Positions 6,619 to 14,934 of a DNA stretch of 22,848 nt are shown one piece after another. The notes under the pieces are model-generated. The model saw only the letters and a list, made by a program, of their open reading frames with translations, had not been told where the DNA came from and did no database searches. Where the stretch lies: contig JAJYMP010000027.1 of NCBI GenBank assembly GCA_021786915.1, forward strand, positions 1 through 22,848, in the 5' to 3' direction. The first letter of the stretch is position 1; each line of letters starts with the position of its first letter. The position numbers and the translations under genes were made by a program. This DNA is from Chloroflexota bacterium (GTDB taxonomy: Bacteria; Chloroflexota; Limnocylindria; Limnocylindrales; CSP1-4).

Positions 6619-8691
6619 ATGTCCCGCCGCCGAAGCCGGGCCCGCGCCCAGACCCTGAGCGCAGCCCACGCCCGCGTCGAGGCCCCCGCCACCGACGTCC
6701 ACCGCACCGCCGAGGAGCGCCGACGGGCGCGCATGTCCTCGCGCACCGCCGAGCCGGCGGCCGCCGTCGCGGCAGAGCCGGAGCTCGACCCGGCCGAGGA
6801 GCTGCACCGACGCGCCGTCGAGCTGCGCGAGATCCGCATGGGCCTCCGGGCGGCCCCCGCCACGCCGAAGTCCACGGTGACGAGCGCGGGGACCGTCTCG
6901 ATGACGTTCCCGGTGATGGGCATGACCTGCCGCTCCTGCGAGGTTCGGATCAGCAAGTTCGTCGGCCGACTGCCAGGTGTCGAGCACGTCAGCGCCTCGG
7001 CGGTGAAGGGCCAGGTCACGGTCGAGTGCTCCTCTCCGGTCCAGGCGGCGAAGATCGAGCAGGCCATCAACAAGGCCGGCTATGAGATCGGCCGGACGCC
7101 GTGGCTCGTCCGAGACCCCGTCATCTGGGGAACCGCGGGCGCCGGCGCCGTCATCATCCTCGGGCTGGCGATCGCAGCGCAGCTCTCCGGCCTCGGCGAC
7201 CTCGCGGGCGCGGCCGGCGACATCAGCAAGGGCGGCATCGTCGTGGCGGTCCTGCTGGGCCTCGCGGCCGGCGTCTCCACCTGCATGGCGCTCGTCGGGG
7301 GCCTGGTCCTCGGGATGTCGGCCGCCTTCCAGGCGAGCCGCCCGGCCGGCACCGGCAAGGCCGCCCAGATGCGCCCTGCGCTCGTCCTCGTCGGCGGCCG
7401 GATCGCCGGCTACACCCTCTTCGGCGCCCTCCTGGGGGCCCTCGGCGCGTCGATCGCCATGCCGCCGCAGCTCACAGCCCTCCTGATGATCGGCGTGGGG
7501 CTCGTGATGCTCCTCCTCGGCACGCGGCTGACCGGCCTGTCGCCGCGCCTCGCCGGCTGGTCGCCGACGCTCCCGATGGGCCTCGGCCGGAAGCTCGGGC
7601 TCGCGGGCGACGGCGGCGCCCCGACCGCCTACTCCGACACCCGGGCGGCGACGCTGGGCGCCCTCACGTTCTTCCTGCCCTGCGGGTTCACCCAGGCGAT
7701 CCAGATCTTCGCCCTCTCGACTGGCTCGCCGCTGTACGCGGCCGCGCTGCTCGGGGCGTTCGCGATCGGGACGGCGCCCGGGCTCCTCGCCCTGGCGGGC
7801 CTGCCGCTCGTCGTCCCCTCACGTGCCAAGCCCACCCTCCTCCGCCTCGTGGGCGTGGTCGTCATCGGGTTCGCGATCCTCAACGGGAGCGCCGGTCTCC
7901 GGCTCTCCGGGTTCAGCCTCCCGTCGATCGTCGGCACGGCGGTCGCGGCTGACGTCGACCCGTCGATCGTCGGCGCGGACGGCGTGGAGCGGATCACCAC
8001 GAGGCAGGACGTCAACGGGTACAGCCCGGCGAACGTCACCATCTACGCCGGGTACCCGGTCGAGTGGACGGTCGTCTCCTCGAACACGAGCACCTGCGCC
8101 GCGTCGCTGTTCGCCCCGGGCGTCGACATCCGGGCGCGCCTCGAGAAAGGCCCGAACACCTTCAAGCTCCCGGCGCTCCCGGCCGGCGTCCTGCGCTACA
8201 CCTGCGCGATGGGGATGTACTCGGCCCAGATCACCGTGGCCCCCAGGCCGGCGACGGCTTCGCCCAGCACCCCGAGCGCCGCGAAGTCCTCCCCGGCCGC
8301 AGCTGCCGTCTCGACCCCCGCCCCGTCACCCGCGCCATCGTCGAGCGACCCGCTCGACGAGGCGCTCGCCGCGGGGGCTGTGGCAGCCACGCCGGAGCCG
8401 GCGGCCGCCGCGGTCCAGGAGCTGCGCACCTACCAGGACGAGTCCGGCTACGGGCCCGGCGACGCCACGATCAAGGCCGGCGTCCCCACCAAGTGGCACG
8501 TCGACTCGCGCTCGCAGTACGGGTGCTCGGCGTACATCGTCGTCCCGAGCCTCAACATCGAAGTCGTCCTCAAGGCGGGCGACAACGTGATCGACCTGCC
8601 CGCCCTCCCGGCCGGCACCCTCCAGTACACGTGCGCGATGGGCATGTACTACGGCCAGATCGCCGTCGTGCCCGCCGGCGCCTCAAGCTGA
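6619..8691 (+). CDS. HMA - UreH/DsbD-like membrane - double cupredoxin fusion protein
   Basis: This 690-residue protein has four parts. Residues 1-90 are a charged cytoplasmic extension. Residues 95-160 form an HMA domain with GMTCRSC (C104, C107). Residues 165-435 are a multi-helix membrane domain of the UreH/TauE-like DsbD_2 type, with C222 in [10 protein letters not shown] and C355 in [10 protein letters not shown]. Two cupredoxin-like domains follow (about 456-541 and 600-686), joined by a Pro/Ala/Ser linker. Each cupredoxin ends in YTCAMGMY (C529/M531/M533 and C672/M674/M676), and the usual upstream His is replaced by Cys (C493, C636). AGGAG lies 11 bases before the ATG. It probably passes Cu(I) from a cytoplasmic HMA head through the membrane to external cupredoxins. 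The same three modules are separate genes at 4434-6174. Confidence 0.88.
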   Translation: MSRRRSRARAQTLSAAHARVEAPATDVHRTAEERRRARMSSRTAEPAAAVAAEPELDPAEELHRRAVELREIRMGLRAAPATPKSTVTSAGTVSMTFPVMGMTCRSCEVRISKFVGRLPGVEHVSASAVKGQVTVECSSPVQAAKIEQAINKAGYEIGRTPWLVRDPVIWGTAGAGAVIILGLAIAAQLSGLGDLAGAAGDISKGGIVVAVLLGLAAGVSTCMALVGGLVLGMSAAFQASRPAGTGKAAQMRPALVLVGGRIAGYTLFGALLGALGASIAMPPQLTALLMIGVGLVMLLLGTRLTGLSPRLAGWSPTLPMGLGRKLGLAGDGGAPTAYSDTRAATLGALTFFLPCGFTQAIQIFALSTGSPLYAAALLGAFAIGTAPGLLALAGLPLVVPSRAKPTLLRLVGVVVIGFAILNGSAGLRLSGFSLPSIVGTAVAADVDPSIVGADGVERITTRQDVNGYSPANVTIYAGYPVEWTVVSSNTSTCAASLFAPGVDIRARLEKGPNTFKLPALPAGVLRYTCAMGMYSAQITVAPRPATASPSTPSAAKSSPAAAAVSTPAPSPAPSSSDPLDEALAAGAVAATPEPAAAAVQELRTYQDESGYGPGDATIKAGVPTKWHVDSRSQYGCSAYIVVPSLNIEVVLKAGDNVIDLPALPAGTLQYTCAMGMYYGQIAVVPAGASS

Positions 8692-8738
8692 ACCCACCAA
8701 CCACCACGCGGCCAGACGCGCTTGACGCGCCTGCCACA

Positions 8739-8755
8739 ATACTCCCCAGGAGTAT
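8739..8755 (+). promoter_or_regulatory. CsoR-type palindromic operator before copA
   Basis: ATACTCC-CCA-GGAGTAT is a perfect 7-bp inverted repeat with a 3-base centre, ending 13 bp before the copA start. G/C tracts flanked by ATAC/GTAT are the known style of CsoR-family copper-repressor operators. TTGACG at 8722 could be a -35 element, but no -10 fits at normal spacing. No CsoR gene is visible in the window. Confidence 0.6.
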
Positions 8756-8768
8756 ACGGAGCCCACCG

Positions 8769-11129
8769 ATGACCACCCCCGCCGCCAGTCCGATCGAGAT
8801 CGTGTCCTTCCCCGTCGAGGGGATGACGTGCGCCTCGTGCGTGAACCGGATCACCCGGTTCCTCAACAAGGTGGACGGCGTCGAGGAGGCCAACGTCAAC
8901 CTCGCGTCCGAGTCGGCGACGGTGCGGTACGACCCCCAGAAGGTCGATGTGGCCGGGCTGGTCGCCGCGGTCGACGCGGCCGGCTACGTGGCGCGCGTGG
9001 AGCAGGCCGCGACCGCGGACCACGAGGCCGACGTGGCCGAGGCGGCCGCGGCCAAGGCCGAGCGCGACGAGGCGGCCGCGAAGCACGCCGCCGACCTGCG
9101 CCGGCGCCTGGCGGTGTCGGCCGTCCTGACCCTTCCCCTGATCGTCGGGCTCGCGCGCATGACGATCCTGCCGGCCATCCCCGCGCTCTTCACCAGCCCG
9201 TGGTTCCAGCTCGCGCTCGCCACGCCGGTGCAGTTCTGGGCTGGCTCCATCTTCTACAAGGGGGCGTGGAAGGCCCTGCGCCACAAGGGCGCGGACATGA
9301 ACACGCTCATCGCGGTCGGCACGAGCGCCGCCTACTTCTACAGCGTCGCCACGATCCTGTTCCCCGGCTTCTTCGAGGCCGCGGGGCTCGGGATGGACGG
9401 CGGCGCGCTGCCCATGTACTTCGACACGTCGGCCGCGATCATCACGCTGATCCTGCTCGGCCGGTACCTCGAGGCCCGCGCCCGCAGCCACACCTCTGAC
9501 GCCATCCGCAAGCTCATCAACCTCGCCCCGCGAACCGCCCGCGTCATCCGCGACGGCGTCGAGGCCGACGTCGAGATCGCGCAGGTCCGGGTCGGCGACC
9601 TGGTCCGCGTCCGCCCCGGCGAGACCATCGCCGTCGACGGCGTCGTGGTCGAGGGCGCGTCCGGCGTCGACGAGTCGATGATCACGGGCGAGAGCCTGCC
9701 GGTCAGCAAGCGGGTCGAGGACCTGGTCGTCGGCGGCACGCTCAACACCACCGGCACGCTCACCTTCCGCGCCACCCGTATCGGCGCCGACACCGTGCTC
9801 GCCAAGATCATCCGCCTCGTCTCCGAGGCCCAGGGCAGCCGGGCGCCGATCCAGCGCCTCGCCGACGTCGTCACCGGCTACTTCGTGCCGATGGTGCTCG
9901 GCCTGGCGGCGCTGACCTTCGTGATCTGGTTCGCCTTCGGCCCCCAGCCGGCGTTCAACATGGCGCTGCTCAACACGGTGGCCGTCCTGATCATCGCCTG
10001 CCCGTGCGCGCTCGGGCTGGCCACCCCGACCTCCATCATGGTCGGCACGGGCAAGGGCGCCGAGAATGGGATCCTGTTCCGCAACGCGGAGGCCCTCGAG
10101 CGCCTCGGCGCCGTCAAGGCCGTCGTCCTCGACAAGACCGGCACCCTCACCGAGGGCAAGCCGCGCGTGACCGATGTGGTCCTCGCCGACGAGGGCCTCA
10201 CCGAGGACGCCGTCATCGCCCTCGTCGCCGCCGCGGAGCGCGGCTCGGAGCACCCGCTCGCCGACGCGATCGTGCGCGAGGCCTCCGAGACCCGCCGCAT
10301 GGAGCTGGCCGAGGCCTCCGACTTCCTGTCCGTCGCCGGCGGCGGCGTGTCGGCCACCGTCTCGGGCCGCCAGGTCATCGTCGGCCGCCCGGGGTACCTC
10401 GAGTCCGTCGGCGTGGACGTGTCGGCCCTGACGGCCGCCGCGGACGCGCTCGCGGGCGAGGGCAAGACGCCCGTCTTCGCGGCCGTCGACGGACGCGCGG
10501 CCGCGGTCGTCGCGATCGCCGACACGCTCAAGGCGGGGTCGGTCGAGGCGGTCGCCTCGCTGCACAAGCTCGGCATCAGCGTGGCGATGCTCACGGGCGA
10601 CAACCGCCGCACGGCCGAGGCGATCGCCCGCACGGCCGGCATCGACACCGTGGTCGCGGACGTCCGCCCCGACGGCAAGGCCGCTGCGGTGAAGGCGCTC
10701 CAGGCGGAGGGCAAGGTCGTGGCGATGGTGGGCGACGGCGTCAACGACGCTCCCGCGCTCGCCTCGGCCGACATCGGCGTCGCGATGGGCACCGGCACGG
10801 ACGTGGCGATGGAGTCCGCCGGCGTCACGCTCATGTCCGGCGACCTGCGCGGCCTCGTGACCGCGATCAGCCTGTCGCGCGCCACGATGCGCAACATCCG
10901 CCAGAACCTGTTCTGGGCGTTCGCCTACAACGTGATCCTGATCCCGATCGCGATGGGGATCCTGTACCCGATCAACGGGATGCTCCTCGACCCGATCTTC
11001 GCCGCGGCCGCCATGGCCCTGTCGTCGGTCACGGTCGTGTCCAACGCCCTGCGCCTCCGCCGCTTCCGGGTGCGCCCGGTCGCCAGCTCCCCCGCGCCCG
11101 TCGCCCAGGCGGCCCGCGCCGCGTCCTGA
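8769..11129 (+). CDS. copA: Cu(+)-exporting P1B-1-type ATPase CopA
   Basis: This 786-residue ATPase pumps Cu(I) out of the cytoplasm. It has one N-terminal HMA domain with GMTCASC (C21, C24). TGES (306-309) is the actuator motif. The transport motif CPC (411-413) is followed by P420. D455 in [10 protein letters not shown] is the phosphorylated residue, H495-P496 is the nucleotide-domain HP motif, and GDGVNDAP starts at 655. The Cu+ signature is complete: N713-x6-Y720-N721-x4-P726 in helix 7 and M749-x2-S752-S753 in helix 8. The ATG is preceded by GGAG at 8758-8761, seven bases away. The gene follows the fusion gene by 77 bp and has its own palindrome, so it can probably be transcribed independently. 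A cupredoxin lipoprotein and two YHS genes follow in the same direction. Confidence 0.97.
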   Translation: MTTPAASPIEIVSFPVEGMTCASCVNRITRFLNKVDGVEEANVNLASESATVRYDPQKVDVAGLVAAVDAAGYVARVEQAATADHEADVAEAAAAKAERDEAAAKHAADLRRRLAVSAVLTLPLIVGLARMTILPAIPALFTSPWFQLALATPVQFWAGSIFYKGAWKALRHKGADMNTLIAVGTSAAYFYSVATILFPGFFEAAGLGMDGGALPMYFDTSAAIITLILLGRYLEARARSHTSDAIRKLINLAPRTARVIRDGVEADVEIAQVRVGDLVRVRPGETIAVDGVVVEGASGVDESMITGESLPVSKRVEDLVVGGTLNTTGTLTFRATRIGADTVLAKIIRLVSEAQGSRAPIQRLADVVTGYFVPMVLGLAALTFVIWFAFGPQPAFNMALLNTVAVLIIACPCALGLATPTSIMVGTGKGAENGILFRNAEALERLGAVKAVVLDKTGTLTEGKPRVTDVVLADEGLTEDAVIALVAAAERGSEHPLADAIVREASETRRMELAEASDFLSVAGGGVSATVSGRQVIVGRPGYLESVGVDVSALTAAADALAGEGKTPVFAAVDGRAAAVVAIADTLKAGSVEAVASLHKLGISVAMLTGDNRRTAEAIARTAGIDTVVADVRPDGKAAAVKALQAEGKVVAMVGDGVNDAPALASADIGVAMGTGTDVAMESAGVTLMSGDLRGLVTAISLSRATMRNIRQNLFWAFAYNVILIPIAMGILYPINGMLLDPIFAAAAMALSSVTVVSNALRLRRFRVRPVASSPAPVAQAARAAS

Positions 11130-11167
11130 CCCGATAGCCGCCAGTTCCAAGTTCCACAGGAGTCCAC

Positions 11168-11647
11168 ATGCGTCCCATTCGCCTAGCGCCCCTCGCCCTG
11201 GTCGCCGTACTCGCCGCCGCCTGCTCGTCGCCGGGCACCCCAATCCCCGCACAGTCGAGCACGTCGGTACCGGTAACCCCGGCCGGCCCGGCGTCGGTGG
11301 CCCCGGTGACCCGGATCGAGGTCACGCTCAGCGACTCGCTCCGCATCGAGCCAGCCGGGATGACGGTCCCTGTGGGAAAGCCCATCACGTTCGTCGTCAC
11401 GAACAGAGGAACGATCCTCCACGAGTTTGTGGTCGGCGACCAGGCCTTCCAGGACGCTCACGATCAGGAGATGATGGCGGGCGGAGGCATGTCGATGCCT
11501 AAGGACGAGCCGACTGCGATCGGGGTCCAGCCCGGCGCCACCAAGGAGCTCACCATGACCTTCGACAAAGCGGGCCTCACGCTCGCCGGCTGCCACGTCA
11601 CGGGCCACTTCGCGGCCGGGATGCGGGCGCAGATCACCGTTCAGTGA
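11168..11647 (+). CDS. Cupredoxin lipoprotein
   Basis: This 159-residue protein has a signal peptide ending in VLAAACSS; C19 is the probable lipidation site, giving attachment to the outer face of the membrane. After a Pro/Ser/Val linker, residues 50-159 form a cupredoxin domain (IEVTLSDSLRIEPAGMTVPV; ITFVVTNRGTILHEFVVG). A full type 1 copper set is visible: H85, C142, H147 and M152, within LHEFVVG and GCHVTGHFAAGM. The insertion between strands is Met-rich (QEMMAGGGMSMPKDE), which may bind extra Cu(I). AGGAG precedes the ATG. It lies 38 bp behind copA and would accept copper released by the pump. Confidence 0.9.
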   Translation: MRPIRLAPLALVAVLAAACSSPGTPIPAQSSTSVPVTPAGPASVAPVTRIEVTLSDSLRIEPAGMTVPVGKPITFVVTNRGTILHEFVVGDQAFQDAHDQEMMAGGGMSMPKDEPTAIGVQPGATKELTMTFDKAGLTLAGCHVTGHFAAGMRAQITVQ

Positions 11648-11698
11648 TGCGGCAGGTCGCACACCGCATCAGAGCCCATGGCTGAAAGGAGACCCCAC

Positions 11699-12082
11699 AT
11701 GCAGGAAGCCCGCCCCACCACCCTGATCGACCCGGTCTGCGGCATGGCCGTGGACACGGCCAAGGCCGAGGCCGCCGGCCTGCTCCTCGAGCACGAGGGC
11801 AGGACGTGGGCCTTCTGCGGCCGCGGCTGCCGCCGGTCGTTCGTCGAGGACCCCGCCGAGTACATCGCCAAGGCGGAGGCAGCCGCCTCCCAGCCCTCGC
11901 TCGCGCCCGCCGGGCCGGTCGTCATCGACGACGGCATGCGCCGGTGGTACGAGAGCTGCTCGTGCTGCCTGTCCGAGGCGTACCCCGACATCAAGGCCGC
12001 GCTCGACGCCGAGAAGGCCGCGGCTTCGCAGCCCGTCCCCGAGGGCATCTGCGAGGTCGCCGAGGCGGGCCCGGCCCACTGA
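11699..12082 (+). CDS. YHS-domain protein with Cys-rich C-terminal segment
   Basis: The start at 11699 is chosen because AAAGGAG (11685-11691) sits seven bases before it; the earlier in-frame ATG at 11678 has no such site. The 127-residue product has a YHS (TRASH-like) domain at 9-56: DPVCGM (C14), then WAFCGRGCRRSF (C40, C44). After an Ala-rich spacer comes MRRWYESCSCCLSEAYPDIK with C87, C89 and C90, a second potential metal site. YHS domains bind soft metals through these cysteines and occur as stand-alone proteins or fused to CopA. It sits between the cupredoxin lipoprotein and a second YHS gene. It is probably a cytoplasmic copper-binding or delivery protein. Confidence 0.85.
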   Translation: MQEARPTTLIDPVCGMAVDTAKAEAAGLLLEHEGRTWAFCGRGCRRSFVEDPAEYIAKAEAAASQPSLAPAGPVVIDDGMRRWYESCSCCLSEAYPDIKAALDAEKAAASQPVPEGICEVAEAGPAH

Positions 12083-12096
12083 GTAAGGAGAACGAC

Positions 12097-12294
12097 ATGG
12101 CCGAGCACCGCACCGTCGCCCCGAACGAGGACCCCGTCTGCGGCATGACCGTCGACGTCGTGGAGGCCCGGAAGAAAGGCCTCGCCCGCGAGTACGAGGG
12201 CCGCCAGTACGTCTTCTGCGGCAAGGGCTGCTACCTCGAGTTCGGCGACGACCCCGAGGCGTTCCTCGCCGAGGGTTACGTCGCGCAGATGTAG
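12097..12294 (+). CDS. Small YHS-domain metal-binding protein
   Basis: This 65-residue protein is essentially one YHS domain: EDPVCGMTVD (C15), KGLAREYEGRQYVFCGKGC (C41, C45) and LEFGDDPEAFL. The ATG follows TAAGGAG at 12084-12090 with six-base spacing and lies 14 bp after the previous YHS gene. It should bind soft metal in the cytoplasm, probably as part of the copper-efflux operon. A decayed near-copy lies at 17392-17574. A hairpin follows the gene. Confidence 0.88.
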   Translation: MAEHRTVAPNEDPVCGMTVDVVEARKKGLAREYEGRQYVFCGKGCYLEFGDDPEAFLAEGYVAQM

Positions 12295-12302
12295 CCAACA
12301 GG

Positions 12303-12336
12303 GCGGCAGGGCGCCTCGGTTGGAGACGCCTGCCGC
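12303..12336. terminator. Probable bidirectional hairpin between convergent operons
   Basis: GCGGCAGG-GCGCCTC pairs with GAGACGC-CTGCCGC around a short loop, leaving one bulge and a mismatch. It lies between the ends of the plus-strand copper operon (12294) and the minus-strand CBS-like gene (12345), the expected place for a shared terminator. No T-tract is present. Confidence 0.5.
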
Positions 12337-12344
12337 GCCGGCGA

Positions 12345-13397
12345 CTACTCCACGAACCGGGCGCGCTCGGCCCCCTCGGCCGGGACCGCCCTGCCCAGGA
12401 GCCAGCCGTCGTCGTAGAACTTCGTCAGGTAGTTCCGCCCGGTGTCCGGGAGGACGACGACCACCACACTCTCGGGGCCACGGCCCCCATCGACCAGTTC
12501 CTGCACCACCAGTGTCGCAGCCGCCACGGCGGTGCCCGAAGAGCCGCCGGCGAGGATGCCCTCCTCTCGGGCGATGCGACGCGCCGTGTGAAATGCGACG
12601 CTGTCGGGCACGCGGACCCAGCGGTCGACGAGGCCGGGCTCGAAGGTGTCGGGGAAGAAGTCCTCGCCGACGCCCTCGGTGAGGTAGCTGCGCGCAGTGT
12701 CGCCCGACAGGACCGAGCCCTCCGGGTCCGCCCCGATGACCGTCAGGGCGGGGTTGTGACGCTTGAGGAACCTCGACGTCCCGCTGATCGTGCCACCGGT
12801 ACCCGCAGACGCCACGAGGTGCGTGATCCGGCCGCCCGTCTGAGCCCAGATCTCGGGGCCGGTCGTCCGCTCGTGGGCGAGCGGGTTCTCAGCGTTCCAG
12901 TACTGGCCGGGACTGAACGCGCCCGGCGTCTCCTCCACCAGTCGCCGGGCGGTCGAGTAGTAGCTGTCGGGGGAGTCGGGGTCGACATCGGTGGCGCACA
13001 CGACGACCTCGGCCCCGTACGCGCGCAGGAGAGCACGCTTCTCCTCGGACTGCTTGTCGGCCATGACGAAGACGCAGCGGTAGCCCTTGAGCGACGCGGC
13101 GATCGCGAGGCCGTGGCCGGTGTTGCCCGACGTCGGCTCAACGATGACCCCGCCTGGCCGGAGCAGGCCTAGTCGCTCCGCCGCCTCGATCATCGGCAGG
13201 GCGATGCGGTCCTTCACGGACCCCCCTGGGTTGAGCATCTCGAGCTTGGCGAGGAGCAGCGGCTGAGCCTCGAGCGGCCCCTGGCCCCGTGTGATCCGGG
13301 ACAGCCGGACCAGCGGCGTGCCGCCGACGAGGTCGAGGATCGAGTCGGCGTAGGTCATGTCCATCGGTGAGGCTGTGGGTTCTGCGGTGGCGGTCAT
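12345..13397 (-). CDS. Cystathionine beta-synthase-like PLP enzyme lacking the CBS module
   Basis: This 350-residue fold-type II PLP enzyme shows GGTPLVRLSR near 25, NPGGSVKDRI with the PLP lysine K62, PTSGNTGHGLA at 88-98 and the glycine loop SAGTGGTISGTSR. Features typical of cystathionine beta-synthase rather than CysK/CysM are YLTEGVGEDFFPDTF and the ending LPDTGRNYLTKFYDDGWLL. It stops where a bacterial CBS would enter its regulatory CBS-domain pair, so that module is absent. It would join homocysteine with serine, or make cysteine from O-acetylserine. The ATG overlaps the stop of the upstream methyltransferase by 4 bp (13394-13397), so translation is coupled. A second Met (MDMTYADSI) is a possible alternative start. 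Confidence 0.88.
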   Translation of the reverse strand: MTATAEPTASPMDMTYADSILDLVGGTPLVRLSRITRGQGPLEAQPLLLAKLEMLNPGGSVKDRIALPMIEAAERLGLLRPGGVIVEPTSGNTGHGLAIAASLKGYRCVFVMADKQSEEKRALLRAYGAEVVVCATDVDPDSPDSYYSTARRLVEETPGAFSPGQYWNAENPLAHERTTGPEIWAQTGGRITHLVASAGTGGTISGTSRFLKRHNPALTVIGADPEGSVLSGDTARSYLTEGVGEDFFPDTFEPGLVDRWVRVPDSVAFHTARRIAREEGILAGGSSGTAVAAATLVVQELVDGGRGPESVVVVVLPDTGRNYLTKFYDDGWLLGRAVPAEGAERARFVE

Positions 13398-14164
13398 CGA
13401 AGGGCTCCGTTCGCGGTCGGCGCCCTGTGGAGGCGGACGACCGAGTGGGGGATCAGCAGCGCGTACGCCTCGGCCGGCCGAAGCTCGTCTAGGCGAACGG
13501 GTGCGCCGTCGATGAGCGCTCGGGCATCCGGGAAGAGCCGCGCCAACTGGGGGAGGGCGTCGCGGACGCGGCTCGTCGGGCCGACGGCCCGCCAGCCGCG
13601 GTGCGGATAGCTCAGCTCGAACCCGAATTCGGCTGCCACGCGCGCGATCGGCGTCCCCCAGCCGAACGATCGCTCGATCCCCTGGAAGTCGAACAGGTGG
13701 ATCCAGATGTCGGAGGTCACCCGCCGCGCGCCGAGGCGGCGCACCAGGGCGGCCGCGAACCCTTCGCGGGGCCAAGACGCCGCTGGGGCCTCGAACCACC
13801 CCTCGGTCGGGAGCATCGGCGGATTGACGACGACCGACGGAGCGTCCGGCAGGCGAACGGCCAGGGCGTCGCCGCGAACCACCCGGAAGCGGTCGCCAAG
13901 ACCCATCGCTGCAGCCCGTCTGACGGACTCGAGCGCCATGCCCGACGCCACCTCGACGCCGACGACGCGAACGTCGGGCCGAAGGTGGAGCAGCCTCATG
14001 GCGATGGCGCCGGCCCCCGACCCGATGTCGAGGACGACGCCCGGGGGCACCACCGCTGCCACGACGCGGGCGAGCTGTCGAGCGTCGTGCTGGTGCGTCA
14101 TGCAGCACGCCGCGGGAGTGCTCGACACGTACGGATGGGCGGAGTCAGTGAGTGCGAGGGTCAT
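13394..14164 (-). CDS. SAM-dependent methyltransferase of unknown substrate
   Basis: This is a 256-residue class I methyltransferase. SAM motif I is VLDIGSGAGAIAM (44-56), followed by the acidic end of strand 2 (VVGVEVASGM), GDALAVRLP, and motif IV VVNPPMLPTEGW (N114-P-P). An (N/D)PP(Y/F)-like motif is common in N-methylating and release-factor-type enzymes; here M replaces the aromatic residue. The N-terminus contains ACCMTHQHDARQ, a small Cys/His cluster. AGGAA lies about ten bases before the ATG. It is the first gene of a two-gene unit with the CBS-like enzyme, suggesting a role in methyl/sulfur metabolism, and the 11-bp box D lies upstream in the same orientation. The substrate cannot be assigned. 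Confidence 0.75.
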   Translation of the reverse strand: MTLALTDSAHPYVSSTPAACCMTHQHDARQLARVVAAVVPPGVVLDIGSGAGAIAMRLLHLRPDVRVVGVEVASGMALESVRRAAAMGLGDRFRVVRGDALAVRLPDAPSVVVNPPMLPTEGWFEAPAASWPREGFAAALVRRLGARRVTSDIWIHLFDFQGIERSFGWGTPIARVAAEFGFELSYPHRGWRAVGPTSRVRDALPQLARLFPDARALIDGAPVRLDELRPAEAYALLIPHSVVRLHRAPTANGALR

Positions 14165-14541
14165 GAGGGTACGGCTTCCTGAGCAGGTGGAGAGTGGAGG
14201 CGCACGGAGGCGGAAGGGCGCGGCGTGCGCTGCTCAGGAGCGGAGGCCTCCGATCGAGGCCTCAGGCCCGCCACGTCGGGCCAGCCACGACGACAAGGTC
14301 GTCAGGAGTCCGAGGTCGTGGCCTCTGCGCAGCGCAGTCGCCGCGCACACCTACACCGGAACCTGAGCTGGGTCATCATGCCGTCAATGTATCGCGACGC
14401 CACCGGATCGCTTCGTCAAGATCTGGTCAAGGAAGTCGCAGCCTGGCTCGCTGCGACCCGGTGAGGGAGCCCGCACCCCGCACATCGCCGCCTCACTCCA
14501 GATTCACCTGGTCCTCAGGAGGACTACGGATCCTCGCCCGA
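14165..14541. other. Divergent intergenic region with box D
   Basis: The region separates the minus-strand methyltransferase and the plus-strand small membrane frame. It holds box D at 14414-14431 and a minus-strand GATACAT near 14397-14403, about 20 bases past the second repeat and in a plausible -10 position. Open frames crossing it look like shadows. Confidence 0.45.
14414..14431 (-). promoter_or_regulatory. 11-bp direct-repeat box, copy D
   Basis: Read on the minus strand, CTTGACC and CTTGACG are 11 bases apart (first bases 14431 and 14420). Only two units are clear. It faces the methyltransferase/CBS operon, whose start is 250 bp downstream, farther than for the other boxes. Confidence 0.5.
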
Positions 14542-14649
14542 ATGTACCCAGATCGGATCGCCGTCGCAGCCTTCTGGATCGTTATGGTCGTCATCGGCTT
14601 GTTTGGATTCCTGGAGATCCTCGAGCTCGTGTCGCGCGGCGCCGCCTGA
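14542..14649 (+). CDS. Small single-helix membrane protein
   Basis: A 35-residue frame starts MYPDRIAVAAFWIVMVVIGL and continues FGFLEILELVSRG. It is nearly all one membrane helix with a short charged end, and its third positions look coding. An AGGAGG at 14517-14522 is too far (about 20 bases) from this ATG, and no alternative start codon lies in between, so initiation is uncertain. Its role is unknown. It lies ahead of the His-rich exported protein and could belong to the same regulon. Confidence 0.42.
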   Translation: MYPDRIAVAAFWIVMVVIGLFGFLEILELVSRGAA

Positions 14650-14934
14650 ATCGGCCGACGGCGTACCGCCGGCTCGCGAGGCGGCGGCACGCTCGGCGCG
14701 GGCCGGGAGCCCACGCAGGGCTCAACTCTTCGATTCGATCCGGTCCATCGTCTCGACTTGGACCAGGCCGTGCTCGCGTCGTTGTCGGCCGGACCTCGCG
14801 TGGTCGGTCGTCGCCTCCTGATCGCTGTTCCTGCCGGGCGGCGGGCGTGAAACGGTTCCGACGGTCCGTGACCCTACCGGTCTGGGACGGGTAGCCCTCC
14901 CGAGACGGACGAACAGAACCACACGAGGTCCAAC
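14650..14934. other. Intergenic region before the His-rich protein gene
   Basis: This 285-bp stretch has a small hairpin just after the preceding stop (CGGCG-TAC-CGCCG near 14659-14671). No gene is visible. A TGAAAC at about 14848 followed by CGTGA looks superficially like an ECF promoter, but the spacing is too short. Confidence 0.35.

Noticed and set aside
8722..8758. TTGACG plus TATACG as the copA promoter
   Set aside because: The spacing is about 25 bases, too long for a normal promoter and for the 19-base MerR/CueR type.
8649..11252. Very long minus-strand open frame (867 codons) opposite copA
   Set aside because: It is the antisense shadow of a high-GC gene; the product is low-complexity Arg/Gly/Asp/His and copA motifs are complete on the other strand.
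13398..14108. 587-codon reading of the CBS gene extended upstream
   Set aside because: The extra part is Arg/Pro-rich shadow of the methyltransferase gene; the ATG at 13397 overlaps that gene's stop in the normal coupled way.
14848..14872. ECF-type promoter before the His-rich gene
   Set aside because: TGAAAC and CGTGA are present but only 13 bases apart, shorter than ECF promoters need.
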